From: Ahaetulla prasina
Lineage: Eukaryota; Chordata; Lepidosauria; Squamata; Colubridae
Length of the DNA: 64,000 nt
Reading direction: 5' to 3'
Assembly (NCBI RefSeq): GCF_028640845.1
Contig: NC_080539.1
Span: forward strand, 373,318,733-373,382,732
Of this stretch, positions 42,850-53,060 are shown piece by piece (the first letter of the stretch is position 1; each line of letters opens with the position of its first letter). Both the position numbers and the translations under genes were made by a program. The notes beneath the pieces are model-generated. The model was not told where the DNA came from, did no database searches, and saw nothing but the letters and a program-made list of their open reading frames with translations.

Positions 42850-43285
42850 CCCTCCTCCCCATGGCTGTCTGGCTGCAATAATCCCCCCACCCAAAAAAAA
42901 AAAACCTTTTCAGAGCTCAATCCAGACCATAGAAATCCCAGCACAAGGGGGGCCTTCGAATGAGGCCCCAGCCTTTGCATTCCTGCACAGGTTAAACCGG
43001 CTCTTTTCACTCCTTCAAATAAATACCTCTGTGCACTTCCCAAAAATCTGCTGTTAAAGTTTACATAAGTTTTTTTTTTTAGTTGTTATTGTTGTGGATG
43101 AGGGGAGTCGGCTTCTGGAGTTTTCATCCCCAATGGAAGAGGGGAAGGGGGATTTGAGAGAGAACCTGGCTTGGTTGCCATCCCAGCCCCCTCGAAAACC
43201 GACGGTCTTTCTTTGCCGCACTGTGGGTGTACGCTGCCCACTGATGAGTCAGAACTCGAACGCGAAGCCTCCGTCAAAGAAGTAC
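42850..43285. other. Unassigned; possible degraded coding sequence on minus strand
   Basis: The minus-strand frame 43277-43086 reads TEASRSSSDSSVGSVHPQCG, then a Lys/Pro-rich and SNPPSPLPLG-containing segment to a stop. Composition is protein-like (Ser/Pro-rich) but short, with no recognised family or clear splice sites. Listed only as a possibility. Confidence 0.2.
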
Positions 43286-43289
43286 TACA

Positions 43290-43685
43290 GGTTGTCTCCC
43301 ACTTACGACCACCATCGAGCCCCCCCCGTTTCCGTGACTAAGCAGGATGGCGGTTAAGTGAATTCTGCCCCATTTTAACCCCCCATTTCTTGCTGCCGTT
43401 GTTAAGCGAATCATTGCAGTTGTTCAGTGAGTCACACGGTTGTTAAGTGAATCTGGACTTCGCTTGTCAGAAAGTCGCAAAATGGAATCACGTGACCCCG
43501 GGACATTGCAACCGTCATAAACACGAGTCCTTTGCCAAGCATCCAAATTTTGATCAGCTGACCCTGGGGAGGCTGCAACGGTCGTAAGTGTGAAAAACAG
43601 CCATAAGTCACTTTTTTCTAGTGCCATTGTAACGGTCACTAAATGAACTGTTGTAAGTCAAGGACTATCTGTACTGATAAGTCCA
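43290..43685. mobile_element. TIR repeat, nearly complete
   Basis: From aggttgtctcccacttacga to gtaagtcaaggactatctgt, with ccataagtcacttttttcta and cacgtgaccccgggac inside. Confidence 0.75.
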
Positions 43686-43719
43686 AAACTTTGAGAGAGA
43701 ATGACTACTTAACACAATA

Positions 43720-44400
43720 TTTCTCAACTTTGGTAACTTTATGAGGGGTGGACTTCAACTCCCAGAATTCTCCAGCCAGCTGGGGAATTCTGGGAATTGA
43801 AGTCTACCCCTCATAAAGTTGCCACAGTTGACAAACCCTGATCTAACCCTGATCTAACCCTCAAACCCTGATCTAACCACTAGGTTATCTTTCTTGTCTA
43901 TGCTGGTTGGGAGTTGAACTCCACCCCTCATAAAGTTGCCACAGTTGACAAACCCTGATCTAACCCTGATCTAACTCTGATCTAACTGCTAGGTTATCTT
44001 TCTTGTCTTGTCTATGCTGGCTGGGGAATTCTGGAAGTTGACGTCCGCCCCTCATAAAGTTGCCACAGTTGACAAACCCTGATCTAACCCTGATCTAACC
44101 CTCAAACCCTGATCTAACCGCTAGGTTATCTTTCTTGTCTTGTCTATGCTGGCTGGGGAATTCTGGGAGTTGAAGTCCGCCCCTCATAAAGTTGCCACAG
44201 TTGACAAACCCTGATCTAACCCTGATCTAACCCTCAAACCCTGATCTAACTGCTAGGTTATCTTTCTTGTCTTGTCTATGCTGGCTGGGGAATTCTGGAA
44301 GTTGGTCCACCCCTCATAAAGTCGCCACAATTGACAAACCCTGATCTAACCCTGATCTAACCCTCAAACCCTGATCTAACCGCTAGGTTATCTTTCTTCT
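43720..44400. repeat. ~115-bp minisatellite, block 1 (about 5-6 units)
   Basis: Unit: a MITE-derived part (gctggctggggaattctggg, agttgaagtccgcccctcat), aaagttgccacagttgacaa, one to four copies of ccctgatctaa, then gctaggttatctttcttgtc. Flanked on the left by the TIR repeat end and ctttgagagagaatgac. Confidence 0.92.
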
Positions 44401-44699
44401 CTTCGAAGTTTTTCCAACCCAGCATGCAACCTCTGGAATTTCATCCCTTTTGCTGGAAATTTTGACCTGGTCGCCGCAACATCTGGACAGCAGCCATGTG
44501 GGATAAGATTTGGGGGACTGATTATTGTTTTGCCATGGGGATATTTTTCCTAAAAGAACCCCCTCAATTCTCCCCTTGAAGAAAACCATCATCTAAGAGG
44601 TCACCCAGATCTTCAGCCCGTCAGCTGTGAAATTTTTATCCGGAATTCTTATCCGGGCCATTACTCCGGAGTCACTCCAATAGTGAGATGGGTGGCATA
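44401..44699. other. Unassigned
   Basis: No repeat or gene recognised. Confidence 0.5.
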
Positions 44700-45072
44700 A
44701 AAACATTTAAAAATGCAACACAAGGCAATAAAAAATAAAATAAAAAATGAAATGAAATGAAATAAGGTAAAGTAGAATAAATAAATAAAATAAAAGAGTA
44801 AAATTAAATTAAATGAAATTAAATTTGTGAGTGCTCCATCTCTAGAGATTTTTAAGAAGAGATTGGACAGCCGTTTGTCCAGAATCGTATAGGCCAGGGT
44901 GTCTCACACGAAGGGGGTTGGACTAGATGACCTTCCAGCTCCCTTCCAATTTTTTTCTGCTGTAATTCTGCCTGATGAAAGGAAAGGAAATTGTACAAAA
45001 TAAAATAATTAATAAAATAAAATAAAATAAAATAATAAAATAAAAATAAAATAAATAAATAAAATAAAATTT
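44700..45072. repeat. (AAAT)n/(AAATA)n with CR1 3' remnant
   Basis: A-rich tetra/pentanucleotide repeats surround a CR1 terminus (44825-44960: tgagtgctccatctctagag to cttccagctcccttccaatt). Confidence 0.8.
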
Positions 45073-45075
45073 AAA

Positions 45076-45330
45076 AGGGGCCTCTGGTGGCTCAGACTGC
45101 TAAGGCAGTCTGTTATTAACAGCAGCTGCTTGCAATTACTGCAGGTTCAAGTCCCACCAGGCCCAAGGTTGTCTCAGCCTTCCATCCTTTATAAGGTAGG
45201 TAAAATGAGGACCCATTGTTGGGGGCAATAAGTTGACTTTGTATATAATATACAAATAGAATGAAGACTATTGCTTGACATAGTGTAAGCCGCCCTGAGT
45301 CTTCGGAGAAGGGCGGGATATAAATTTAAA

Positions 45331-45350
<20 letters not shown>
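45076..45350 (+). mobile_element. tRNA-derived SINE with L2/CR1-like tail
   Basis: Head: ggcctctggtggctcagact (A-box-like) and gcaggttcaagtcccaccag (B-box GGTTCAAGTCC). Tail: taagccgccctgagtcttcg and agaagggcgggatataaatt then (AAAT)n, close to the 3' end of the L2-like LINE, which suggests it borrows that LINE's machinery. A reversed copy is at 59970-60228. Confidence 0.85.
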
Positions 45351-45364
<14 letters not shown>

Positions 45365-45530
45365 AAAATAAAATAAAAAATAATAAAATAAAACAAATAA
45401 AATAAAATAAAATAAAATAATAAAATAAAATAAAATAATGAAATAAAATAAAATAATGAAATATGAAATAATGAAATGAAATAAAATAAAATAAAAAATA
45501 AAATAAAATAAAGTTAAATTAAATTAAATT
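45351..45530. repeat. (AAAAT)n/(AAAT)n microsatellite
   Basis: Imperfect AAATA units forming the SINE tail extension. Confidence 0.9.
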
Positions 45531-45685
45531 TGTAAGTGCTCCATCTCTGGAGATTTTTAAGAAAAGACTTGGACAAGCCATTTGTCCAGAATCGTATTGG
45601 GGGTCCCACTTAAGCACGGGGTCGGGCTAGATGACCTTCCAGCTCCCTTCCAACTTTGTTCTGCTGTAATTCTGTCTGGTGAAAT
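45531..45685 (+). mobile_element. CR1 3' remnant
   Basis: gtgctccatctctggagatt to cttccagctcccttccaact; near-copy of 44825-44960, so this segment is probably duplicated. Confidence 0.75.
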
Positions 45686-46650
45686 GAAATGACAAAAATA
45701 ATAACGTAAAATAACTAAAATGAAACAGTAAAAAAAATAAAATAATTCGAGTTGCCCAAATCATTGAGCAAACGGCTTCTGAGTTTTGAAAAATACTTTC
45801 TTCAGCCTTCCCCCTCGCTCTCCCAATCGGTCACTTTCCTTTTTTTTTTTTCTGAGGCCCGAGGGATGCAAGTGGTAGAGTCCTCACGAGAGAAAGCAAA
45901 GGCTGTACCACTTTTCTCTGTCAGACAAAAACAGAAAGGGCAGGGCAATCGCACACATACACACAAAAACACACACACACAGCTTGTACTGTATCTGATG
46001 CAGATGTACAACACCGTCCCTCTACATCCTTCCCTGCCTCTCAAAATTTCGTAGGGATGCAACTCGGTCCTGTTTTGCAAATTTCAACTCACAAAGCCCG
46101 GAAGCCGTTGTGCTGTTATCGGGTTTATATATATATATATATATTTTAAATTATTTAGCATTTAAGAAGCCCTCCGCTGCCTCTCTCTGGCCTTTGCCTC
46201 GTCATCCTGCAGCCTCGGTGACATAAATCTCCATCAGCCACACAACGAATCGCTTTCCCAGGCCGGCTCCGTATCTCAAGAATGTGCTTATCTTGAGAAT
46301 TTCTCACCCCCCCCCCAAAAAAATACCCCAAGAAGCCAGAGTGAGCGAAGGAACGAGAGAGAGAGATTTTTGGCAGACGAAAGAGAAGTCGCTTAAGTGG
46401 GAGGCAGACAAGGGTCTCTTTGATGAGAACAAATCTTGATTTTTTTCTCCCTTTTTTTAATTTTCTGGCTCAGAAGGGGACCCTTCCCCAGGTCCAGGTT
46501 TTGAAAAATCTGCAAAACTCATTCTCTGAATTTTTGACGTCTTTTGGGTCCTGCACCGGCCCTCCAAGGTCAAAAGGTGATGGGGGAGCCAAATTCCCAG
46601 GGTGGGTCCCCCCCCCAAAAAAAAATTTCCGGAATTGAGTTTCTGAACTG
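45686..46650. other. Unassigned, possibly single-copy
   Basis: Contains (CA)n at 45950-45982, (TA)n at 46125-46144 and homopolymer C/A runs. No reading frame with a recognised domain. Confidence 0.5.
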
Positions 46651-46651
46651 A

Positions 46652-46800
46652 CCTCTACAAGGTCCCTTCCCACTCTCTTAATCTGTTATCGGTCATCCGT
46701 GTCTGAAAAACGGCCGTAAGTCACTTTTTTCAGTGCCGTCGTAACTCTGAGCAGTCACTAAACAAATGGTTGAAACCTAGGACTACGTCAGTCCAAAGCT
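46652..46800. mobile_element. CR1 tail scrap plus TIR repeat fragment
   Basis: cctctacaaggtcccttccc (CR1 UTR), then ggccgtaagtcacttttttc and aacctaggactacgtcagtc (TIR right end). The TIR end and following sequence parallel 43600-43720. Confidence 0.65.
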
Positions 46801-46819
46801 TTGATAGAGAATGACGATA

Positions 46820-48745
46820 TTTGTCAACCTTGGCAACTTTATGAGGGGCGGACTTCAATTCCCAGAAGCGATGCTGGCTGGGGAATTCTGGGAGTTGAAG
46901 TCCGCCCCTCATAAAGTTGCCACAGTTGACAAACCCTGATCAAACCCTGATCTAAGCCTGATCTAACTGCTAGGTTATCTTTCTTGTCTTGTCTATGCTG
47001 GCTGGGGAATTCTGGGAGTTGAAGTCCGCTCCTCATAAAGTTGCCACAATTGACAAACCCTGATCTAACCCTGATCTAACTACTAGGTTATCTTTCTTGT
47101 CTTGTCTATGCTGGCTGGGGAATTCTGGGAGTTGAAGTCCGCTCCTCATAAAGTTGCCACAGTTGGCAAACCCTGATCTAACCCTGATCTAACCCTGATC
47201 TAACCGCTAGGTTATCTTTCTTGTCTTGTCTATGCTGGCTGGGGAATTCTGGGAGTTGAAGTCCGCCCCTCATAAAGTTGCCACAGTTGACAAACCCTGA
47301 TCTAACCCTGATCTAACTGCTAGGTTATCTTTCTTGTCTTGTCTATGCTGGCTGGGGAATTCTGGGAGTTGAAGTCCGCTCCTCATAAAGTTGCCACAGT
47401 TGGCAAACCCTGATCTAACCCTGATCTAACTACTAGGTTATCTTTCTTGTCTTGTCTATGCTGGCTGGGGAATTTTTGGAGTTGAAGTCCGCCCCTCATA
47501 AAGTTGCCACAGTTGACAAACCCTGACCTAACCCTGATCTAACCGCTAGGTTATCTTTCTTGTCTTGTCTATGCTGGCTAGGGAATTCTGGGAGTTGAAG
47601 TCCGCCCCTCATAAAGTTGCCACAGTTGGCAAACCCTGATCTAACCCTGATCTAACCGCTAGGTTATCTTTCTTGTCTTGTCTATGCTGGCTAGGGAATT
47701 CTGGGAGTTGAAGTCCGCCCCTCATAAAGTTGCCACAGTTGACAAACCCTGATCTAACTGCTAGGTTATCTTTCTTGTCTTGTCTATGCTGGCTGGGGAA
47801 TTCTGGAAGTTGAAGTCCACCCCCTCATAAAGTTGCCACAGTTGACAAACCCTGATCTAACCCTGATCTAACCCTGATCTAACTGCTAGATTATCTTTCT
47901 GGTCTTGCCTATGCTGGCTGGGGAATTCTGGGAGTTGATGTCCGTCCCCTCATAAAGTTGCCACAGTTGACAAACCCTGATCTAACCCTCAAACCCTGAT
48001 CTAACTGCTAGGTTATCTTTCTTGTCTGGTCTATGCTGGCTGGGAATTCTGGGAGTTGAAGTCCACCCCCTCATAAAGTTGCCACAGTTGACAAACCCTG
48101 ATCTAACCCTGATCTAACTGCTAGATTATCTTTCTGGTCTTGTCTATGCTGGCTGGGGAATTCTGGGAGTTGATGTCCGCCCCCTCATAAAGTTGCCAAG
48201 GTTGACAAACCCTGATCTAACCCTCAAACCCTGATCTAACCCTGATCTAACTGCTAGATTATCTTTCTGGTCTTGTCTATGCTGGCTGGGGAATTCTGGG
48301 AGTTGAAGTCCGCCCCTCATAAAGTTGCCACAGTTGACAAACCCTGATCTAACCCTGATCTAACTGCTAGGTTATCTTTCTTGTCTTGTCTATGCTGGCT
48401 GGGGAATTCTGGGAGTTGAAGTCCGCCCCTCATAAAGTTGCCACAGTTGACAAACCCTGATCTAACCCTGATCTAACTGCTAGATTATCTTTCTGGTCTT
48501 GTCTATGCTGGCTGGGGAATTCTGGGAGTTGATGTCCGCCCCCTCATAAAGTTGCCAAGGTTGACAAACCCTGATCTAACCCTCAAACCCTGATCTAACC
48601 CTGATCTAACTGCTAGATTATCTTTCTGGTCTTGTCTATGCTGGCTGGGGAATTCTGGGAGTTGAAGTCCGCCCCTCATAAAGTTGCCACAGTTGACAAA
48701 CCCTGATCTAACCCTGATCTAACCCTCAAACCCTGATCTAACCAG
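46820..48745. repeat. ~115-bp minisatellite, block 2 (about 16 units)
   Basis: Same unit as 43720-44400. Starts of gctggctgggga fall near 46871, 46997, 47114, 47233, 47347, 47459 and so on to 48650. Units differ in the number of ccctgatctaa copies and in diagnostic changes (ggttatctttcttg versus gattatctttctgg), the latter shared by units at 47886, 48123, 48257, 48482 and 48616, which shows multi-unit higher-order amplification. Confidence 0.93.
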
Positions 48746-48830
48746 CGTGAAAACTGGCCATAAGTCACTTTTTTCCAGGGCCGTCACTAACAAACAGATG
48801 TTAAATTGAGAATCGCCCGTATCCGACTTC
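48746..48830. mobile_element. TIR repeat scrap
   Basis: gtgaaaactggccataagtc and acttttttccagggccgtca. Confidence 0.6.
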
Positions 48831-49044
48831 CCTGTGGTTCTCAGAAGGAAAGCATTGCGATGATGAAACCCAGAGGTTGTAAGAGTCAGATGGAAGAATT
48901 TTTGGATTCTGGGCAGATGCCAACTTCTCAAGGTCCCAGGAGGACAGTTCACAAGTCAACACAAGTTCTTGGCCTCTGAGAAACTCTCCAGCAGTCTGGA
49001 GCTTGGCATCCGAGCTCGACGAGAAATTAAAGAGACTACAGGCC
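48831..49044. other. Unassigned
   Basis: No feature recognised. Confidence 0.5.
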
Positions 49045-49156
49045 AGACTGAATAACGGAGTAACAAGAGTTGGAAGGGACCTTGAAGGTCTTCTAGTCCA
49101 GCCCCCCTGTTCAGGCAGGAGATCCTACACCAGGAGAAGGGCGGTATACAAATTAA

Positions 49157-49249
<93 letters not shown>

Positions 49250-49335
49250 TCAGACAAATGGCTGTCCTGTCTCTTCTTGAAAGCTTCCAGTGATGGAGCA
49301 GCACCCCACAACTTCCAGAGGCGGGTCGTTCAGAG
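49045..49335 (-). mobile_element. CR1 3' end split by an L2/SINE tail and (ATT)n
   Basis: gagttggaagggaccttgaa to gatcctacacc, then ggagaagggcggtatacaaa and an ATT run, then tttcagacaaatggctgtcc resuming the CR1. Confidence 0.8.
49158..49249. repeat. (ATT)n microsatellite, about 30 units
   Basis: Uninterrupted ATT trinucleotide run. Confidence 0.97.
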
Positions 49336-49960
49336 TAATAGAACGACAGAGTTGAACTACAGAACTAGAGATTAGGGGGAAGGGACTCTTGCAGGTCATC
49401 TAGTCCAACCCCTCCCCGCCCAAGCAGGAGACCCTGCACCGTTTCTGACAAATGGCAGTCCAATCTTTTCTTGAAAGCCTCCAGTGATGAAGCTCCCACA
49501 ACTTCCGAAGGCAACTTCTGTTCCATTGGGTTGATGGTTCTCACCGTCAGGAAATTCCTCCTTATTTCTAGGTTGAATTTCTCCTGGATCAGTTTCCATC
49601 CATTGTTCCTTGTCTGGCCTTCAGGCGTCTTGGAAAATAGCTTGCTCCAACTTCTTCTTGAAAGCCTCCGGTGAATGGAGCTACCCACCACTTCTGGTGG
49701 CAAGCTGTTCCCCTGGTGAATTCTCCTCACCGTCAGGAAATTCCTCCTTAATTCTAGGTTGCTTGTCTCCTTGATTAATTTCCATCCATTCTTCTTGCCT
49801 TGAAGCTCTTTGGAAAATAGCTTGACGCCCCCCCCCCTCTTCTTCTTTGGGGCAGCCCCTCAAATACTGGAAGACTGCTATCGTGTGTGTGTCCCCCCCG
49901 CCTCCCAGTCCTTCTTTTCATTAAACTAGACATATCCAGTTCCGGCAACCGTTCTTTGTA
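49336..49960 (-). mobile_element. Two CR1 3' fragments in tandem
   Basis: Reversed UTR at 49385, ORF end to about 49640 (SLEAFKKRLDCHLSETV coding), then a restart (cttcttgaaagcctccggtg) and more ORF to the FQYLRGC region and KTNG-like end near 49960. Confidence 0.85.
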
Positions 49961-50047
49961 TATATTTTCTGAGGTTTTTGCGGGTGTTTGTATGTAGGTC
50001 TTTGGCTATTCGGGTTTTCTCCCGCGTAAAATTGGAAGTGTCTTGGC

Positions 50048-50081
50048 AACGTTTCAACGAAGTCTCATTCGTCATCTTCAG
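50048..50081 (-). ncRNA. Hammerhead-like core, copy 1
   Basis: Minus: CTGAAGA, stem II GACGAA/TTCGTT (one G-U pair), GAAACGTT. Confidence 0.45.
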
Positions 50082-50135
50082 GCTTCAGCTTCGTGCTCTT
50101 GCTCCCAATTGCTCCCAGAAGCACGAAGCTGAAGC

Positions 50136-50169
50136 CTGAAGATGACGAATGAGACTTCGTCGAAACATC
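50136..50169 (+). ncRNA. Hammerhead-like core, copy 2
   Basis: CTGAAGA, perfect stem II GACGAA/TTCGTC with loop TGAGAC, GAAACATC. Confidence 0.5.
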
Positions 50170-50319
50170 GCCAAGACACTTCCAATTTTACGTGGGAGAA
50201 AACCCGAATAACCAAAGACCTATATATATATATTTGTTTTTTGAGGTTTTTGCGGGTGTTTGTATGTAGGTCTTTGGTTATTCGGGTTTTCTCCCGCGTA
50301 AAATTGGAAGTGTCTTGGC

Positions 50320-50352
50320 GATGTTTCGACAAATCTCATTCGTCATCTTCAG
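50320..50352 (-). ncRNA. Hammerhead-like core, copy 3
   Basis: Minus: CTGAAGA, stem II GACGAA/TTTGTC, GAAACATC; one base shorter in the loop. Confidence 0.45.
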
Positions 50353-50406
50353 GCTTCAGCTTTGTGCTCTTGCTCCCAATTGCTCCCAGAAGCACGAAGC
50401 TGAAGC

Positions 50407-50440
50407 CTGAAGATGACGCATGAGACTTCGTCGAAACGTC
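50407..50440 (+). ncRNA. Hammerhead-like core, copy 4
   Basis: CTGAAGA, stem II GACGCA/TTCGTC with one mismatch, GAAACGTC including the palindromic ACGT. Confidence 0.5.
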
Positions 50441-50489
50441 GCTAAGACACTTCCAATTTTACGTGGGAGAAAACCCAAATAACCAAAGA

Positions 50490-50542
50490 CCTACACACAC
50501 ACACACACACCACATACACACACATATATATATATATATACC
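50490..50542. repeat. (CA)n and (TA)n microsatellite
   Basis: ACACAC run followed by TATATA run directly after the Penelope-like repeat. Confidence 0.95.
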
Positions 50543-51128
50543 GCTTTACAGCTCCCTCTAAGGTGGTTTACAGAGTCGGCCTACTGCCCCCCCCCCCACA
50601 ATCTGCGCCCGAACCGAGGCATTATAAAGCGAATCATGAACATTTCGAGTTAAGCCGGAGATTGGCTGCTTTCTCCAGCAAAATTAGACAGAGATTATTT
50701 CTCCAGTCTCGACTTGGAGAAGCCCTCCGGCCATGCTCAGGAGCCGTGGGTTCTCTCCCGCCACCGAGCCTACAACGGTGAGCTCATCGCGGCTTCGGGC
50801 TGCTGTTCTTCTCATCTCTCCCCTCCCCTCTTTTCTTCTCTACCCACCGAACCTGCTCTCCCCCCGGGCATGGGGCAGGCAGCTGTTAAAGGGCCAGTCT
50901 TGAGCCGACAATGCAGGCTAAGGAGGATGGGAGGGGTTTTTTGGAAGGGGGGGGTGATAATCACGAGACCAGCCCTGGGTTCAAGAGGACAATAATTCAC
51001 CAAAAAAAAACCCCTCTGGTTAAACAGCCTCTTCGCTCTTTGAGCCAGAGAGTCATTCATTCCAGCCCGGCTCCTTCCCTCGTCCCCCTTCTCAATTCTG
51101 CAGCCCACCCCCTAAAATTTGCTCTGTA
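50543..51128. other. Unassigned
   Basis: 50535-50600 (ccgctttacagctccctcta, cagagtcggcctactgcccc) resembles a SINE/L2 tail. The rest has ordinary composition with homopolymer runs and no recognised exon. Confidence 0.45.
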
Positions 51129-51129
51129 T

Positions 51130-51255
51130 TAACTCAGAGATTGGACAACCGTTTGTCTGAAACAGTACAGGGTTTCCTGCCTGAGCAGGGGGGGGGGGCG
51201 GGGGTCAGACTAGAAGACCTCCGAGGTCCTTACCGACTCTTGTTATTCTGTATTT
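51130..51255 (+). mobile_element. CR1 3' terminus
   Basis: gagattggacaaccgtttgt to cttaccgactcttgttattc. Confidence 0.8.
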
Positions 51256-51324
51256 TATATTCCCCTACTCTGTAACCCCAAAGGTATCACTGTCGCAAAA
51301 GCAGAAAGCCTTCCCCGACTTTAC

Positions 51325-51765
51325 ACAGGTGGTTCTCGCCTAACGACAGTTCATTTAGTGACTGTTTCAAGTTACGACGGCCCTAAAAAAAAAAAGGTGA
51401 CCGATGACCATATTTTCACACTGATGACCGTTGCAGAATCCCTGTGGTCACGGGATCAAAATTCAGACATGTGGCAACTGACTCGTATTTATGACGGTTG
51501 CAGTGTCCCAGGGTCACTTCCTCCTTCCTTCCTTCCTTTTTCTTTCTTTCTTTTTCTTTCTCTCTTTTTCTTTCTTTCTTTCTGACAACAGTCCACAGGG
51601 CAGCCGTATTCATTTAACAACCGCGCGGCTCCCTTGACAGCTGCAGTGATTCACTTAACAACGGTGGCAAGAAATGTTGTAGAACAGGGCAAAACCCATC
51701 GAACCAGCGTCTCCCTTAGCCACAGATATTTTGGGCTCAACGTTGGTCGTAAGTTGAGGATTCTC
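51325..51765. mobile_element. TIR repeat, nearly complete, with (TTTC)n inside
   Basis: Left aggtggttctcgcctaacga, right ggtcgtaagttgaggattct. A CTTCC/TTTC run (51520-51585) interrupts the body. Confidence 0.75.
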
Positions 51766-52018
51766 CTTAAGCGTTCAGCGTTCCTGGGTATTGCCTCGGA
51801 TCAGACAAACAGGCCAAGAGAACCCCTGGGCATATACAGAGCACAGACGGCGAAATGAAAAGTTTCCCAGGCACAAAAAGACCCTCCCTCAATTTTTGTC
51901 CCTTCCCCTGCAAAGCACAAATGAGAGGTGTTCCTTGAAACAAACCAAGTTTAACCTAGTTTCCCCAATTAACTCCTTTCCAGCATCTTGAACCCAGGGT
52001 TCTCAAAAGCGCTGGACT
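51766..52018. other. Unassigned
   Basis: No feature recognised. Confidence 0.5.
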
Positions 52019-52019
52019 T

Positions 52020-53060
52020 CATTCATTCATTCATTCATTCATTCATTTCCTCCCTCCCTTTCTCCTTCCTTCCTTTTCTCACTTCCATCTCCTTGCTTCC
52101 TTTCCTCCCTCCCTCCCTCTCTCCTTCCTTTCTCCTTCCTTCCTTTTCTCACTTCCATCTCCTTCCCTCATCCCTCCCTCTCTCCCTCCTTCCTTCCTTT
52201 TCTCACTTCCATCTCCTTCCCTTATCCCTCCCTCCCTCCTTTCTTTCTTTTCTCACTTCCATCTCCTTGCTTGCTTTCCTCCCTCCCTCCCTCTCTCCTT
52301 CCTTCCTTCCTTTCTCACTTCCATCTCCTTCCTCATCCCTCCCTCTCTCCCTCCTTCCTTCCTTTTCTCACTTCCATTCCTTCCCTCATCCCTCCCTCTC
52401 TCCCTCCTTCCTTCCTTTTCTCACTTCCATCTCCTTGCTTCCTTTCCTCCCTCCCTCCCTCTCTCCTTCCTTTCCCTTCCTTCCTTTCTCACTTCCATCT
52501 CCTTCCCTCATCCTCCTCTCTCCCTCCTTCCTTCCTTTTCTCACTTCCATTCCTTCCTCATCCTCCCTCTCCCTCCTTCCTTCCTTTCTCACTTCCATCT
52601 CCTTGCTTCCTCCCTCCCTCCCTCTCTCCTTCCTTTCCCCTTCCTTCCTTTTCTGACTTCCATCTCCTTCCCTCATCCCTCCCTCTCTCCCTCCTTCCTT
52701 CCTTTTCTCACTTCCATCTCCGTCCCTCATCCCTCCCTCTCTCCCTCCTTCCTTCCTTTTCTCACTTCCATCTCCTTCCTTCCTTCCTCCCTTCTTCCCA
52801 CTTCCTTCCTTCCTTCTTTTTCTTCCTTCTCTCTCACCTTCCTTCCTCCTTCCTTCCTTCCCTCCCTCCTTCCCGCTTCCTTCCCTTTCCTTCTTTCTTT
52901 CTTCCCTCTCTCCCGCCTTCCTTCCTTTTCTCACTTCCATCTCCTTCCTTCCTTCTCTCATCCCTCCCTCCCTCTCTCCCTCCTTCTTTCCTCCTTCCTT
53001 CCTTTTCTCACTTCCATCTCCTTCCTTCCTTTCCCTCCCTCCCTCCCTCCTTTCCTTCCT
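52020..53060. repeat. Polypyrimidine TTCC/TCCC tract with ~60-75 bp period
   Basis: After a CATT run, the words ttttctcacttccatctcct recur roughly every 60-75 bp (for example 52074, 52149, 52198, 52250, 52310), separated by CCTCCCTC and CCTTCCTT runs. This is an organised minisatellite, not just drift. Confidence 0.93.

Larger units (their letters stand above)
49962..50495. mobile_element. Penelope-like terminal repeats as two inverted pairs
   Basis: Four copies of one ~120-bp repeat alternate minus, plus, minus, plus. Each contains ttggttattcgggttttctc / gagaaaacccgaataaccaa and a hammerhead-like core, and each pair is joined through a palindrome centred on gctcttgctcccaattgctc. Inverted terminal repeats and hammerheads are both described for Penelope-like elements; no protein-coding part is present. 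Confidence 0.65.

Noticed and set aside
41670..43043. 457-codon Glu/Arg/Gly-rich frame on the minus strand
   Set aside because: It is a translation of the CTT/CTC repeat; equally long frames exist in the other phases and strand.
45080..45160. Possible tRNA gene
   Set aside because: SINE head; no full cloverleaf.
46820..48745. CRISPR-like array or telomeric sequence
   Set aside because: No unique spacers; the ccctgatctaa word is not a telomere repeat.
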